Shown here: piece by piece, positions 40,604 through 49,010 of the stretch
Numbering within the stretch: the stretch's first letter is position 1
How the letters are laid out: each line of letters begins with the position of its first letter
From: DASWJZ01 sp038211615
GTDB taxonomy: Bacteria; Pseudomonadota; Alphaproteobacteria; Rhizobiales; Afifellaceae
NCBI GenBank assembly: GCA_038211615.1
Contig: JBBQVL010000003.1
Span: 1 to 64,000 of the forward strand
Reading direction: 5' to 3'
Length of the DNA: 64,000 nucleotides
The notes under the pieces: model-generated
Told to the model about the DNA's origin: nothing
The model's input: the letters and a program-made list of their open reading frames with translations, nothing else
Database searches by the model: none
Translations under genes and position numbers: made by a program

Positions 40604-41115
40604 CGATCCGCTCCCTCAATCAAAAGCCTGCAGTCCAAGATTGGCATGGCCCCGCCCCACATCGCGCGTATATTCTTCGACGCGTGCGAAGGTCGGCCGG
40701 CCACCGCGCGGGAGAGTGGCCCCGAGGGGGCAGGGCATAGGATATCGCAGGGAGAGGTGGGAGCACACGCGGTACGGTGCCCCACGTTCGGCATTCCGGC
40801 CGTTCCCCTTTCCTCAGGGCCTGCAAGCCAGCGTCACAAATGTGTCACAACCGACCTCCCGAGGACGCTTTCGCGGCTGGCGGCGGCCTCGAATTCGCCC
40901 TAACGTGCCGGTGGCACGGCCGCGATTGTTCCGCCGCTCCACCGCCTGCGGCAATGCGGGAGTGGGGCGCGGCAATCCTGTCAGGGAACTGACACAGAAC
41001 TGTTATGAAGCGGCGCTAGGGGATTGGTTCCCGGCGCGTTCCGTGCCGGCCACCGGTTTTTCGCGGCGGCCCTCGAGGGCTGCGGCTGTTGGAACGAGAA
41101 CAAGGGAGAAGGGGT
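40604..41115. other. 512-bp intergenic region upstream of an ABC importer operon
   Basis: No convincing gene. Notable sites are a GTCACAA direct repeat at 40833-40839 and 40844-40850 (11 bp apart, one helical turn) and the palindrome TGTCAG-GGAA-CTGACA at 40979-40994. Both could be regulator sites for the divergent GFA gene or, more likely, the ABC operon. Confidence 0.5.
40979..40994. promoter_or_regulatory. candidate operator palindrome upstream of ABC operon
   Basis: Perfect 6-bp arms TGTCAG/CTGACA with a 4-bp centre GGAA lie about 120 bp before the binding-protein start. No regulator gene lies nearby, so the binding protein is unknown. Confidence 0.4.
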
Positions 41116-42219
41116 ATGAGAACCAAATTCATCTGCATGGCGTCGGTATCGGCGTTTGCCCTCTGGGCATCCGCGGGCTCCTCGCTCGCCCAGGACCAGG
41201 CGCTGATCGACGCCGCCAAGGCGGAAGGCCAGCTCACCACGATCGCGCTCCCGCATGACTGGTGCGGCTACGGCGCCGTCATCGACGGCTTCAAGGCCAA
41301 ATACCCGGGCATCACCGTCAACGAACTCAACCCGGACGCCGGCTCGGGCGACGAGGTCGAGGCGATCAAGGCCAACAAGGACAACAAGGGCCCGCAGGCG
41401 CCGGACGTCATCGACGTCGGCCTCGGATTTGGTCCGACCGCCAAGGCGGACGGCCTCCTCATGCCCTACAAGGTATCGACCTGGGACTCGATCCCCGACA
41501 GCGCCAAGGATGCCGACGGGTCCTGGTACGGCGACTATTACGGCGTGCTCGCCTTCGAGGTGAACAAGGACCTCGTGAAGACATCGCCGACCGACTGGGC
41601 GGACCTCCTCGGCCCTGACTACAAGAACGCGGTCGCGCTGGCGGGTGATCCGCGCGCCTCGAACCAGGCGATCCAGGGCGTGTATGCCGCCGGCCTCTCG
41701 AAGGGCGCCGCCGCCGGTGAAGCGGCCGGCAAGGCCGGTCTCGACTTCTACAAGGAGCTGAACGCCGCCGGCAATTTCGTGCCCGTCATCGGCAAGGCCG
41801 CGACGCTCGCCCAGGGCCAGACGCCGATCCTCATCACCTGGGACTACAACGCGCTCGCCGGCCGCGACACGCTGAACGGCAACCCGCCGGTCGACGTGAT
41901 CGTGCCGAAGACCGGTGTCGTCGCCGGTGTCTACATCCAGGCGATCAGCGCATTCGCCCCGCATCCGAACGCCGCGAAGCTCTGGATGGAGTATCTCTAC
42001 TCTGACGAGGGTCAGCTCGGCTGGCTGAAGGGCTATTGCCACCCGATCCGCTTCAACGACCTCGCCGCGAAGAACCTGATCCCGGCGGACATGATGTCGA
42101 AGATGCCGCCGGCGGAATCCTATGCCGCGGCGGTGTTCCCGAGCCTCGACGAGCAGGCCGCCGCCAAGGAGGCCATCACCAAGAGCTGGGATTCGGTGGT
42201 CGGCGCCAACGTCCAGTAG
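41116..42219 (+). CDS. ABC transporter substrate-binding protein (SBP_bac_1/AfuA-like)
   Basis: This 367-residue periplasmic receptor has a signal peptide (MRTKFICMASVSAFALWASAGSSLAQ) and a body that begins LTTIALPHDWCGYGAVIDGFKAKYPG and includes VNELNPDAGSGDEVEAIKANK. The mid-part GSWYGDYYGVLAFEVNKDLV is typical of iron/polyamine-class receptors. The ATG at 41116 follows GGGAGAAGGGG. Two permeases and an ATPase follow on the same strand. The ligand is uncertain: a polyamine, phosphonate or organic acid are candidates. Confidence 0.85.
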   Translation: MRTKFICMASVSAFALWASAGSSLAQDQALIDAAKAEGQLTTIALPHDWCGYGAVIDGFKAKYPGITVNELNPDAGSGDEVEAIKANKDNKGPQAPDVIDVGLGFGPTAKADGLLMPYKVSTWDSIPDSAKDADGSWYGDYYGVLAFEVNKDLVKTSPTDWADLLGPDYKNAVALAGDPRASNQAIQGVYAAGLSKGAAAGEAAGKAGLDFYKELNAAGNFVPVIGKAATLAQGQTPILITWDYNALAGRDTLNGNPPVDVIVPKTGVVAGVYIQAISAFAPHPNAAKLWMEYLYSDEGQLGWLKGYCHPIRFNDLAAKNLIPADMMSKMPPAESYAAAVFPSLDEQAAAKEAITKSWDSVVGANVQ

Positions 42220-42231
42220 GTTTGAGAGTTT

Positions 42232-42264
42232 CCGGGCGGCCCACGGGCCGCCCGGTTTCGTTTC
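42232..42264 (+). terminator. intercistronic terminator-like hairpin after the binding-protein gene
   Basis: CCGGGCGGCC pairs perfectly with GGCCGCCCGG over a 4-nt loop and is followed by TTTCGTTTCC. It lies 13 bp after the stop codon and probably acts as an attenuator that leaves the binding protein in excess over the membrane subunits. Confidence 0.75.
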
Positions 42265-42300
42265 CGGTGCCTCGGTTCGTCCAGAGCGGAAATTCGGCCG

Positions 42301-43230
42301 ATGACTGACATCACTTCAGTCGAGCCAGGAATCGTCCGGCGCGGGCCGACGCATCTCGCCGCCCCGCCGGATGTGCGCGCCGGGATCCGCCTGCCGACGC
42401 AGTGGCTCGGCGTCGCGCCGTTCTTCGTCTTCGCCGCGATGTTCCTGATCCTCCCCACGCTCTACCTGATGATCGGGGCGTTTCAGAACGATGCGGGCGA
42501 GTTCACCTTCGAGAACATCGCTGCGCTCTCGCAGCCCTCGATCGTCGCAGCCTACTGGATTTCGATCAAGGTCAGCCTTGCCTCGGCGGTCCTCGGCGCC
42601 TTCATCGGGCTCGCCATCGCCATTGCCATCGTGCGCGGCGGGCTGCCGGGCTGGATCCGCTCCGCGACGCTGACCTTCTCCGGTGTGGCATCGAATTTCG
42701 CCGGTGTGCCGCTCGCCTTCGCCTTTCTCGCGACGCTTGGCCGGCTCGGTCTCGTCACCGTGCTGCTCAACACGCTGATCGGCCTTAACCTCTACGCCTG
42801 GGGCTTCAACGTCCTTTCCTTCTGGGGCCTGACGCTCACCTACATGTATTTCCAGATCCCGCTGATGGTGGTGATCATCGTGCCGGCCATCGACGGAATC
42901 AAGCGTGAGTGGGGCGAAGCGGCTGCGACGCTCGGCGCGACACAGAGCGAATACTGGCGCATGGTGGTGATCCCGGTGCTCTGGCCGAGTTTTCTCGGCA
43001 CGGTGATCCTGCTTTTCGCCAACGCCTTCGGCGCAATCGCCACCGCCTACGCGCTGACCGGGTCCTCGCTCAACATCGTCCCGATCCTGCTCTATGCGCA
43101 GATCCGCGGCGACGTGCTGCATAACGCGCATCTCGGCTACGCCATCGCCTTCGGTATGATCGTCATCACCGGTCTCGCGAACGTCGGCTACATCGTGTTC
43201 CGTACACGCAGCGAGCGGTGGCTCAAATGA
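42301..43230 (+). CDS. ABC transporter permease (first subunit)
   Basis: This 309-residue polyamine/iron-type permease has a cytoplasmic N-terminus of about 35 residues, then hydrophobic segments (VAPFFVFAAMFLILPTLYLMIGAF) and the EAA loop KREWGEAAATLGATQSEYWRMVVIPVLWPSFLGTVILLF. Its stop overlaps the next permease start (ATGA). Confidence 0.87.
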   Translation: MTDITSVEPGIVRRGPTHLAAPPDVRAGIRLPTQWLGVAPFFVFAAMFLILPTLYLMIGAFQNDAGEFTFENIAALSQPSIVAAYWISIKVSLASAVLGAFIGLAIAIAIVRGGLPGWIRSATLTFSGVASNFAGVPLAFAFLATLGRLGLVTVLLNTLIGLNLYAWGFNVLSFWGLTLTYMYFQIPLMVVIIVPAIDGIKREWGEAAATLGATQSEYWRMVVIPVLWPSFLGTVILLFANAFGAIATAYALTGSSLNIVPILLYAQIRGDVLHNAHLGYAIAFGMIVITGLANVGYIVFRTRSERWLK

Positions 43231-44012
43231 AGTCGGGCCGCTTCTGGGCGTGGGTCGTCTTCGCCGTCGGCGCGGCCTACTTCTTCGTCCCGCTCATCGC
43301 GACGCTGGAATTCTCCATGCGCATGCGGCGCGGCGTCTATTCCTTCGACGCCTACAAGGTCGTGCTCGGCGACATCCATTTCCAGCAAAGTTTTGGCTTC
43401 TCCGTGATCGCCGCGATCTTCACGATCATCGTCGGCGTCCTCATCGTCGTGCCGGCCGCCTACTGGATCAGGCTGCGCTTGCCGGGGCTCCGGCCGATCG
43501 TGGAATTCATCACGCTTCTGCCGCTGGTCATCCCGGCGATCGTCATCGTGTTCGGCTATATCCGCATGTACGGCTCGAACTCGCCGCTTCCCTTCCTGGC
43601 GAGCGCCAGCGGCACCAACGTGCTGCTGGTCTTCGGCTACGCCACCCTCGCGCTCCCCTATATGTACCGCGCGGTCGACACGGGATTGCGCACCATCGAC
43701 GTGCGCACGCTGACGGAAGCCGCGCAGATCCTCGGCGCCGGCTGGGTCACGATCATCGCGCGCGTCATCCTGCCGAACGTCCTGATCGCTGTGCTTTCCG
43801 GCGCGTTCCTGACCTTCGCCATCGTCATCGGCGAGTTCACCATGGCGAGCCTGCTGAACCGGCCCGCCTTCGGGCCCTACCTGCAGAACATGGGCGCCAA
43901 CCGCGCCTATGAGCCCGCCGCGCTCGCCATCATCGCCTTCGCCATCACCTGGGGCTGCATGTCGCTGATCCAGATTCTTTCGCGCTTCGCCCCGAAATCC
44001 ACCGCCCGCTGA
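43227..44012 (+). CDS. ABC transporter permease (second subunit)
   Basis: This 261-residue PotC-like permease has the EAA loop TLTEAAQILGAGWVTIIARVILPNVLIAVLSGAFL and the stretch FAIVIGEFTMASLLNRPAFGPY. Its ATG at 43227 overlaps the upstream stop, so the two permeases are made in step. Confidence 0.87.
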   Translation: MKSGRFWAWVVFAVGAAYFFVPLIATLEFSMRMRRGVYSFDAYKVVLGDIHFQQSFGFSVIAAIFTIIVGVLIVVPAAYWIRLRLPGLRPIVEFITLLPLVIPAIVIVFGYIRMYGSNSPLPFLASASGTNVLLVFGYATLALPYMYRAVDTGLRTIDVRTLTEAAQILGAGWVTIIARVILPNVLIAVLSGAFLTFAIVIGEFTMASLLNRPAFGPYLQNMGANRAYEPAALAIIAFAITWGCMSLIQILSRFAPKSTAR

Positions 44013-44029
44013 TCCGAAAGTCGAACGCC

Positions 44030-45109
44030 ATGGCCGACCCCTTCCTCAGCATCCAGCACGTCCGCAAATCCTTCGCCAATGCGACGGTGGTGCAGGACTT
44101 CAACCTAGATGTCGGGGCTGGCGAGTTTGTCTCGTTCCTGGGTCCCTCCGGCTGCGGCAAGACCACGGTGCTTCGCATGGTCGCCGGCTTCGAGGAGCCC
44201 ACGTCCGGCGCCATCATGATCGGCGGCAAGGACGTCACGCGGCTCAAGCCCAACCAGCGCAACATCGGCATGGTTTTCCAGGCCTACGCACTTTTCCCGA
44301 ACCTGACGGTGGCGCAGAACATCGCCTTCGGCCTGCGGGTTGCGAAGGTGCCGAAGGCGGACGCCGACAGGCGGGTGGCCGAGATGCTGAAGCTGATCTC
44401 GCTGCCCAATCTCGGCGACCGCTTCCCCTACCAGCTTTCCGGCGGACAGCAGCAGCGCGTCGCGCTCGCGCGCGCCATCGCGCCGAAGCCGAAGGTGTTG
44501 CTCCTCGACGAGCCGCTCTCGGCGCTCGACGCCAAGGTGCGCGTGTCGCTGCGCGAGGAGATCCGCCAGATCCAGAAGGACCTCGGGATCACCACCGTCT
44601 TCGTGACGCACGACCAGGAGGAGGCGCTGTCGATCTCCGACCGCATCGTTGTGATGTATGGCGGCAGGGCGGAGCAGGTCGGCACGCCGTTCGAGATCTA
44701 CAACCGCCCGCAGACGCGCTTCGTCGCCTCCTTCGTCGGAACGCTGAACATCCTGAAGGCCAAGGTGCTGAACGGCGCGACCGGAACGATCGCCATCGAC
44801 GGCCAGCAGGTCACCGCCTCGGGCATGAAGAACGACGCAACGAACGGCGCGGAGCGCTCGGTCGCGCTCAGGCCGGAGGCTGTCAGCCTGAACGGCATCG
44901 GGGGCCAGCGGAACAAGCTCGACGGCACCATCGAGGAAGTGAACTTCCTCGGCTCGGTCGTCCGCATCCGCGTGCGCTTCCAGGAAAATTCCGTCTCGCT
45001 CGACACCTTCAACAACCCGAACGCCCCCCCGCCGAAGCACGGCGAGAAGGTGACCGTGAGCTTCGCGCCGGAGGATCTGCTGGTGCTGGAAGGCGAAGCG
45101 CCGAACTAG
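44030..45109 (+). CDS. ABC transporter ATP-binding protein, PotA type
   Basis: This 359-residue ATPase energises the importer encoded upstream. It has Walker A GPSGCGKTT, the signature LSGGQQQRVALARAI, Walker B VLLLDEPLSALD, the switch His in VTHDQEEAL, and a C-terminal TOBE domain (VALRPEAVSLNG, LGSVVRIRVRFQEN). It is the last gene of the operon. Confidence 0.88.
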   Translation: MADPFLSIQHVRKSFANATVVQDFNLDVGAGEFVSFLGPSGCGKTTVLRMVAGFEEPTSGAIMIGGKDVTRLKPNQRNIGMVFQAYALFPNLTVAQNIAFGLRVAKVPKADADRRVAEMLKLISLPNLGDRFPYQLSGGQQQRVALARAIAPKPKVLLLDEPLSALDAKVRVSLREEIRQIQKDLGITTVFVTHDQEEALSISDRIVVMYGGRAEQVGTPFEIYNRPQTRFVASFVGTLNILKAKVLNGATGTIAIDGQQVTASGMKNDATNGAERSVALRPEAVSLNGIGGQRNKLDGTIEEVNFLGSVVRIRVRFQENSVSLDTFNNPNAPPPKHGEKVTVSFAPEDLLVLEGEAPN

Positions 45110-45200
45110 GTTGGAGGGGCGGCGTCCTCATCGCCCTCATCGTCTCCGCCTCTAAAGGTGCGCGAGGAAGCTTTCGTCCAAGGTCTTGCGGAAAAGTTTC

Positions 45201-45215
45201 GTTCCGGCTTTGTTT
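45201..45215 (+). promoter_or_regulatory. near-consensus LexA (SOS) box upstream of mmcB
   Basis: GTTC-N7-GTTT at 45201-45215 departs by one base from the alphaproteobacterial LexA box GTTC-N7-GTTC and lies about 50 bp before the mmcB start. mmcB is a known DNA-damage-induced gene in Caulobacter. Confidence 0.5.
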
Positions 45216-45263
45216 CAGTCTGGAAATCGGCCATTATCGGTCGGTTGAACCGGGTGTTTTTCC

Positions 45264-45770
45264 GTGACGATCCGCATCCTCACCCAGGCGAGCCTGCTTG
45301 AAGCCGAGCCGCCGTCGCTTCCGATCGACGGCCGGCAGTCGGAGCGGGCGCTAGCCATTCGCCGCGGTGTCTGCCGGCGGCTCCGCGCCGAGGGGCTGGC
45401 GCTGATCCCGGAGGTGACGCTTCGCTCCGGCCGCCGCGCCGACCTGGTCGCGCTCGCCGGCGACGGCGCCATCACCATCGTGGAAATCAAGTCCTCGATC
45501 GAGGATTTCCGCGCCGACCAGAAATGGCAGGATTACTGCGCCCATTCCGACCATTTCTATTTCGCCACCGGGCCGCACGTGCCCGCGGATATCTTTCCGC
45601 TCGAGGCGGGGCTGATCGTGGCCGATTCCTATGGCGCCGAGATCCTCCGGCCGTCGGTCTGCGCCAAGCTCCCGGCGCCCACCCGCAAGGAGATGCTGGT
45701 GCGCATCGCGCGGGCCGGCGCGCACCGCCTGCACGACCTCGAAGACCCGGGTTTCGCCGCCACGGGCTAG
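45264..45770 (+). CDS. mmcB: MmcB family DNA repair protein
   Basis: This 168-residue protein of the MmcB family is linked to tolerance of mitomycin C and other DNA damage in alphaproteobacteria. The core shows a restriction-endonuclease-like fold: LIPEVTLRSGRRADLVALAGDGAITIVEIKSS (the D and ExK residues of a PD-(D/E)XK site) followed by DFRADQKWQDY. Start is a GTG at 45264 with weak ribosome binding site. The near-LexA box upstream fits SOS control. Confidence 0.85.
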   Translation: MTIRILTQASLLEAEPPSLPIDGRQSERALAIRRGVCRRLRAEGLALIPEVTLRSGRRADLVALAGDGAITIVEIKSSIEDFRADQKWQDYCAHSDHFYFATGPHVPADIFPLEAGLIVADSYGAEILRPSVCAKLPAPTRKEMLVRIARAGAHRLHDLEDPGFAATG

Positions 45771-45862
45771 AGGGAAAATGAACGAAGCCGCAGCGCGGCA
45801 GTGGACAAGTGCGTCCGCAGTCGCCATGTCGAGCCGGCAAATCACCAAAAAGGTTCTTCTGA

Positions 45863-46258
45863 ATGCCAGCCTTCAAAGGGGATAATTTCAACGACCGGCA
45901 GAGTTCTGCGGCGAATGCCAGGAAGGCGCTCCTGGAAAAATTCAAGGCGAAGCCCGGGCCGGGCGATCCCGAGTTCGATGCGCGTCAGGCCGAGCGCGCC
46001 ACGCTCGCCGCGGAGCGCGAGGCGCGCCGCAAGGCCGCGCGCGAAAAGGCGCTGAAGGAAAAGCAGGAAGCCGAGGCCGCCCGTCTCAAGGCCGAGGAAG
46101 ATGCGCGAATCGCGGCGGAACTTGCCGAGGCGCAGCGCAAGATCGACGAAGAGGCGGCCTACCAGGCCGATCTTGCCGCGCGTGAGGCGCGCGAGGCGGA
46201 GAAGAAGGCCGAGCGCGACGCCCGCTACGCTGCCCGCAAGGCCCGCAAGGGCCGCTAG
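45863..46258 (+). CDS. DUF6481-like coiled-coil protein
   Basis: This 131-residue, highly charged protein is rich in Ala, Glu, Lys and Arg and probably forms one long coiled coil from residue 40 to the end (REARRKAAREKALKEKQEAEAARL and similar). The N-terminus FKGDNFNDRQSSAANARKALLEKFKAKPGPGDPEF in outline resembles the DUF6481 family of Hyphomicrobiales. Function unknown. Confidence 0.72.
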   Translation: MPAFKGDNFNDRQSSAANARKALLEKFKAKPGPGDPEFDARQAERATLAAEREARRKAAREKALKEKQEAEAARLKAEEDARIAAELAEAQRKIDEEAAYQADLAAREAREAEKKAERDARYAARKARKGR

Positions 46259-46273
46259 TCCCTCCGCGCGACG

Positions 46274-46820
46274 CTACGTCCTGACCTTCGCGTAGAGCAG
46301 GACGTCGCGGGGTTCGGGCGATCTGTTGGGATGCACGGAATACCGCCGCAGCACGCCCTCGAACGTCATCCCGGCCTTTTCCATCACGCGGGCGGAGGCC
46401 GGATTTCCACGTCGCAGAACGCTGACGCGCGCCATATCGAGGGTTGTCCCAGGCACCACTCGACGAGCGTGGACAAGGCCTCCGTCATGTACCCCGCGCC
46501 CCAGCGCGGGCGCGCGAGCACATATCCGAATTCCGCTCCGTGCTGCCGCAGGGTGAAGTGGATCATGCCGAACGGCGCGGAAGCGTTCGCTGACTCCGAG
46601 ATGACGTAGGGGAAGCTGTTTCCGGCCGCCCACATTGCATCGCACTTCTCGAGGAACGCGCGCGTATCCTCGACCGCGTGGTGCGCGGGCCAGGTGAGGT
46701 AGCGGACGGCTTCGGGGTCGCTCGCATAGGCGCCGTGGAGCGCCGACGCATCGTCGGCGCGGGGCGGCGGAGGACGAGCCGGCTGGTGCGAAACCTTTCT
46801 GGCGGGCGCGGTGCAGCCAT
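46274..46820 (-). pseudogene. RimJ/RimL-type GNAT acetyltransferase with two frameshifts
   Basis: A GNAT protein can be read only by joining three frames. Frame one gives MAAPRPPERFRTSRLVLRRP. Frame two gives ADDASALHGAYASDPEAVRYLTWP through EFGYVLARPRWGAGYMTEALSTLVEWC to SAFCDVE. Frame three gives NPASARVMEKAGMTFEGVLRRY to the stop at 46274. Each break is explained by one missing base in a homopolymer: a G run at 46761-46764 and a T run at 46404-46406 (plus strand). The gene is otherwise well conserved, so these are either recent mutations or sequencing errors. It lies 14 bp downstream of regA. Confidence 0.8.
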
Positions 46821-46834
46821 CCCGCTGGCCGCCG

Positions 46835-47419
46835 CTAGCGCGGCGCGCGCTTCGCCAGAATGCGCTGCAGCGTGCGGCGGTGCATGTTGAGCCGCCGCGC
46901 GGTTTCTGAAACGTTGCGCTCGCAAAGCTCGTAGACGCGCTGGATGTGCTCCCAGCGCACCCGGTCCGCCGACATCGGGTTTTCCGGAGGCGCTGCCCGC
47001 GCGTCCTTCATCTGCATCAGCGCCGCGTGGATCTCGTCGGCGTCGGCGGGCTTCGAAAGATAATCGACCGCGCCGAGCTTCACCGCCGTCACGGCGGTCG
47101 CGATGTTGCCGTAGCCGGTGAGGATGATGGCGCGCGCGTCCGGGCGGCGGCTGCGGACGATCTCGATCACGTCGAGGCCGTTGCCGTCTTCCAGCCGCAT
47201 GTCGACCACGGCGAAGGAGGGGTTCACCACCTCCGCCTTCTGCCGCGCCTCGGCGACGTTCTCCGCCGTCTCGGTGACGAAGCCGCGCTTCTCCATCGCC
47301 CGGGCCAGGCGCTGCAGGAACGCCTTGTCGTCGTCGACGATGAGGAGCACCTGCCCCTTCTCCGGGGCGGGATAGATCGGTCGATCTTCCACAGGTTCGA
47401 TGCTGTCGAGCATTTTCAT
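46835..47419 (-). CDS. regA: redox response regulator ActR/RegA
   Basis: This 194-residue response regulator of the RegB/RegA (ActS/ActR, PrrB/PrrA) global redox system has a receiver domain with LLIVDDDKAF, the phospho-acceptor Asp in AVVDMRLEDGNG (about residue 71), the Thr in ILTGYGN and the Lys in LSKPAD. The C-terminus is a Fis-type helix-turn-helix (VYELCERNVSETARRLNMHRRTLQRILAKR in outline), nearly invariant in the family. It follows regB by about 30 bp on the same strand. Typical targets are respiration, carbon and nitrogen fixation genes. Confidence 0.93.
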   Translation of the reverse strand: MKMLDSIEPVEDRPIYPAPEKGQVLLIVDDDKAFLQRLARAMEKRGFVTETAENVAEARQKAEVVNPSFAVVDMRLEDGNGLDVIEIVRSRRPDARAIILTGYGNIATAVTAVKLGAVDYLSKPADADEIHAALMQMKDARAAPPENPMSADRVRWEHIQRVYELCERNVSETARRLNMHRRTLQRILAKRAPR

Positions 47420-47450
47420 GGTCTTTGGCGGGGTTCTGTAAACCTAAGCA

Positions 47451-48839
47451 TTATGCGCCGGCGATCAAGCTTTCCCGAGCTTCTCCTTGCGGATTGGCTA
47501 ACGCTTGCGACGTGGGCGCATCGAACTGGGCACGTTTCCATTCGAGGGTGACCAGAGCGCCGGTTTCCGGGGCGTTCCGGTTGGCGAGCCCGATCTTCGC
47601 GCCGGAGCGCTCGAGCAGCGTCTTGGCGATGAAGATTCCAAGGCCGAGGCCGCCATGTTCGAGGTTTCCCCGCTCCTCCGGGCCCGGATGGCCGACGCGG
47701 CGCGTGGAAACATAGGGCTCTCCGAGCTGATCGATCACCGCCGGCGAGAAGCCCGGCCCGTCGTCGGCAATGGCGATCTTGACGGCGTCGGCATTCCATT
47801 CCGCCGCAATGCGGACTTCCGCCTTGGCGAAATCCACCGCGTTGTCGACCAGGTTGCCAAGCCCGTAGAGCAGCCCCGGATTGCGGTCGGCGACCGGCTC
47901 CGGCCCCTCGCCGTGGCGCTCGATGCTGATGGCGATACCGAAATCGCGATGCGGCGCGGTCGCTTCCTCCAGGAGGTGCGAGAGCGGCATCAGGCCAAGA
48001 TGCTCCTCGGGGGCGGAAGAGAGCGAGGTGATCTTCGAGAGAATGTCGCGGCAGCGTTCCGACTGGGCGCGGATCAGGCGGATGTCTTCGGCGCGCGGGT
48101 CGTCTTCCTTCAGCTCGCTCGCCAGTTCGTGCGCCACGAGCGCGATCGTGGCGAGCGGCGTTCCGAGCTCGTGCGCCGCCGCCGCGGCGAGCCCGTCGAG
48201 CGCCGAGAGATGCTGTTCGCGCTGCAGCACCAGCTCGGTCGCAGCGAGCGCGTCGGCGAGTTGCCGCGCCTCCTCCGCGACGCGGAAGGCGAAGAAGGCC
48301 ATGAACAGCAGCGCGCAGACCAGCGCCAGCCACACGCCGCCCACATATTGCAGCGGCACATCGAACTGCTGCTTCGGAAACCACGGAAGCGGCTTGTGGA
48401 TGAACACCAGCACCGTCGCCGCGGCGAGCGTCATGGCGCCGAGCAGGAAGGTCTTGTCCGCCGGCTGCGCGGTGGCGGAGACCATCGCCGGGCCAAGCAG
48501 CAGGATGGCGAACGGGTTTTCCAGCCCGCCGGTCAGGTAGAGCAGTCCTGCGAGCTGCAGGATGTCATAGGCGAGGAGCAGCGCCGCCCAGTTCGGGTCG
48601 AGGCGATAGGCTGCCGGAAAGACCACGCGCAGCCCGAGGTTCAGCCACGCCGAGAGCGATATCAGCGCGAGGCAAGCGCCCATCGGCAAGGGAAGACGAA
48701 ACCACAGCGCAACGACGAGGATCGCCAGCGTCTGCCCGCTGATCGCCAGCCAGCGCAGGCGGATGAGCGTCGCGAGCTTCACCCGCCGGCCGGACCAGCC
48801 GCCCTGCTCCTCGATCGTGCGCGGGACCGGGATATCCAT
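47451..48839 (-). CDS. regB: redox sensor histidine kinase ActS/RegB
   Basis: This 462-residue membrane kinase has six hydrophobic segments in residues about 25-185, including the quinone-sensing motif GGLENPFAILLLGPAM. The phospho-acceptor His lies in the RegB-type H box HELGTPLATIALVAHEL (about residue 222), with the redox-active Cys in SERCRDIL (about 263) and the ATP-binding motifs VDNAVDFAKAE and IADDGPGF. It senses quinone and thiol redox state and phosphorylates RegA. Divergent from dapB. Confidence 0.93.
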   Translation of the reverse strand: MDIPVPRTIEEQGGWSGRRVKLATLIRLRWLAISGQTLAILVVALWFRLPLPMGACLALISLSAWLNLGLRVVFPAAYRLDPNWAALLLAYDILQLAGLLYLTGGLENPFAILLLGPAMVSATAQPADKTFLLGAMTLAAATVLVFIHKPLPWFPKQQFDVPLQYVGGVWLALVCALLFMAFFAFRVAEEARQLADALAATELVLQREQHLSALDGLAAAAAHELGTPLATIALVAHELASELKEDDPRAEDIRLIRAQSERCRDILSKITSLSSAPEEHLGLMPLSHLLEEATAPHRDFGIAISIERHGEGPEPVADRNPGLLYGLGNLVDNAVDFAKAEVRIAAEWNADAVKIAIADDGPGFSPAVIDQLGEPYVSTRRVGHPGPEERGNLEHGGLGLGIFIAKTLLERSGAKIGLANRNAPETGALVTLEWKRAQFDAPTSQALANPQGEARESLIAGA

Positions 48840-49010
48840 GCCGCTCTCATACTCCCTCGCGGCCGGAGAGTCAGGCCGGGCGAGACGGGCGGCGGAGTTT
48901 CATCCAGTTGCGACGGTTGCTATAGGGAACGCGGCGGCGAAACGATCCTCTCCTCTCGGGGGGACGAAAGAAGAAAATCGCAGCCAATCGGCCTGCAAGG
49001 AGCAACGGCA

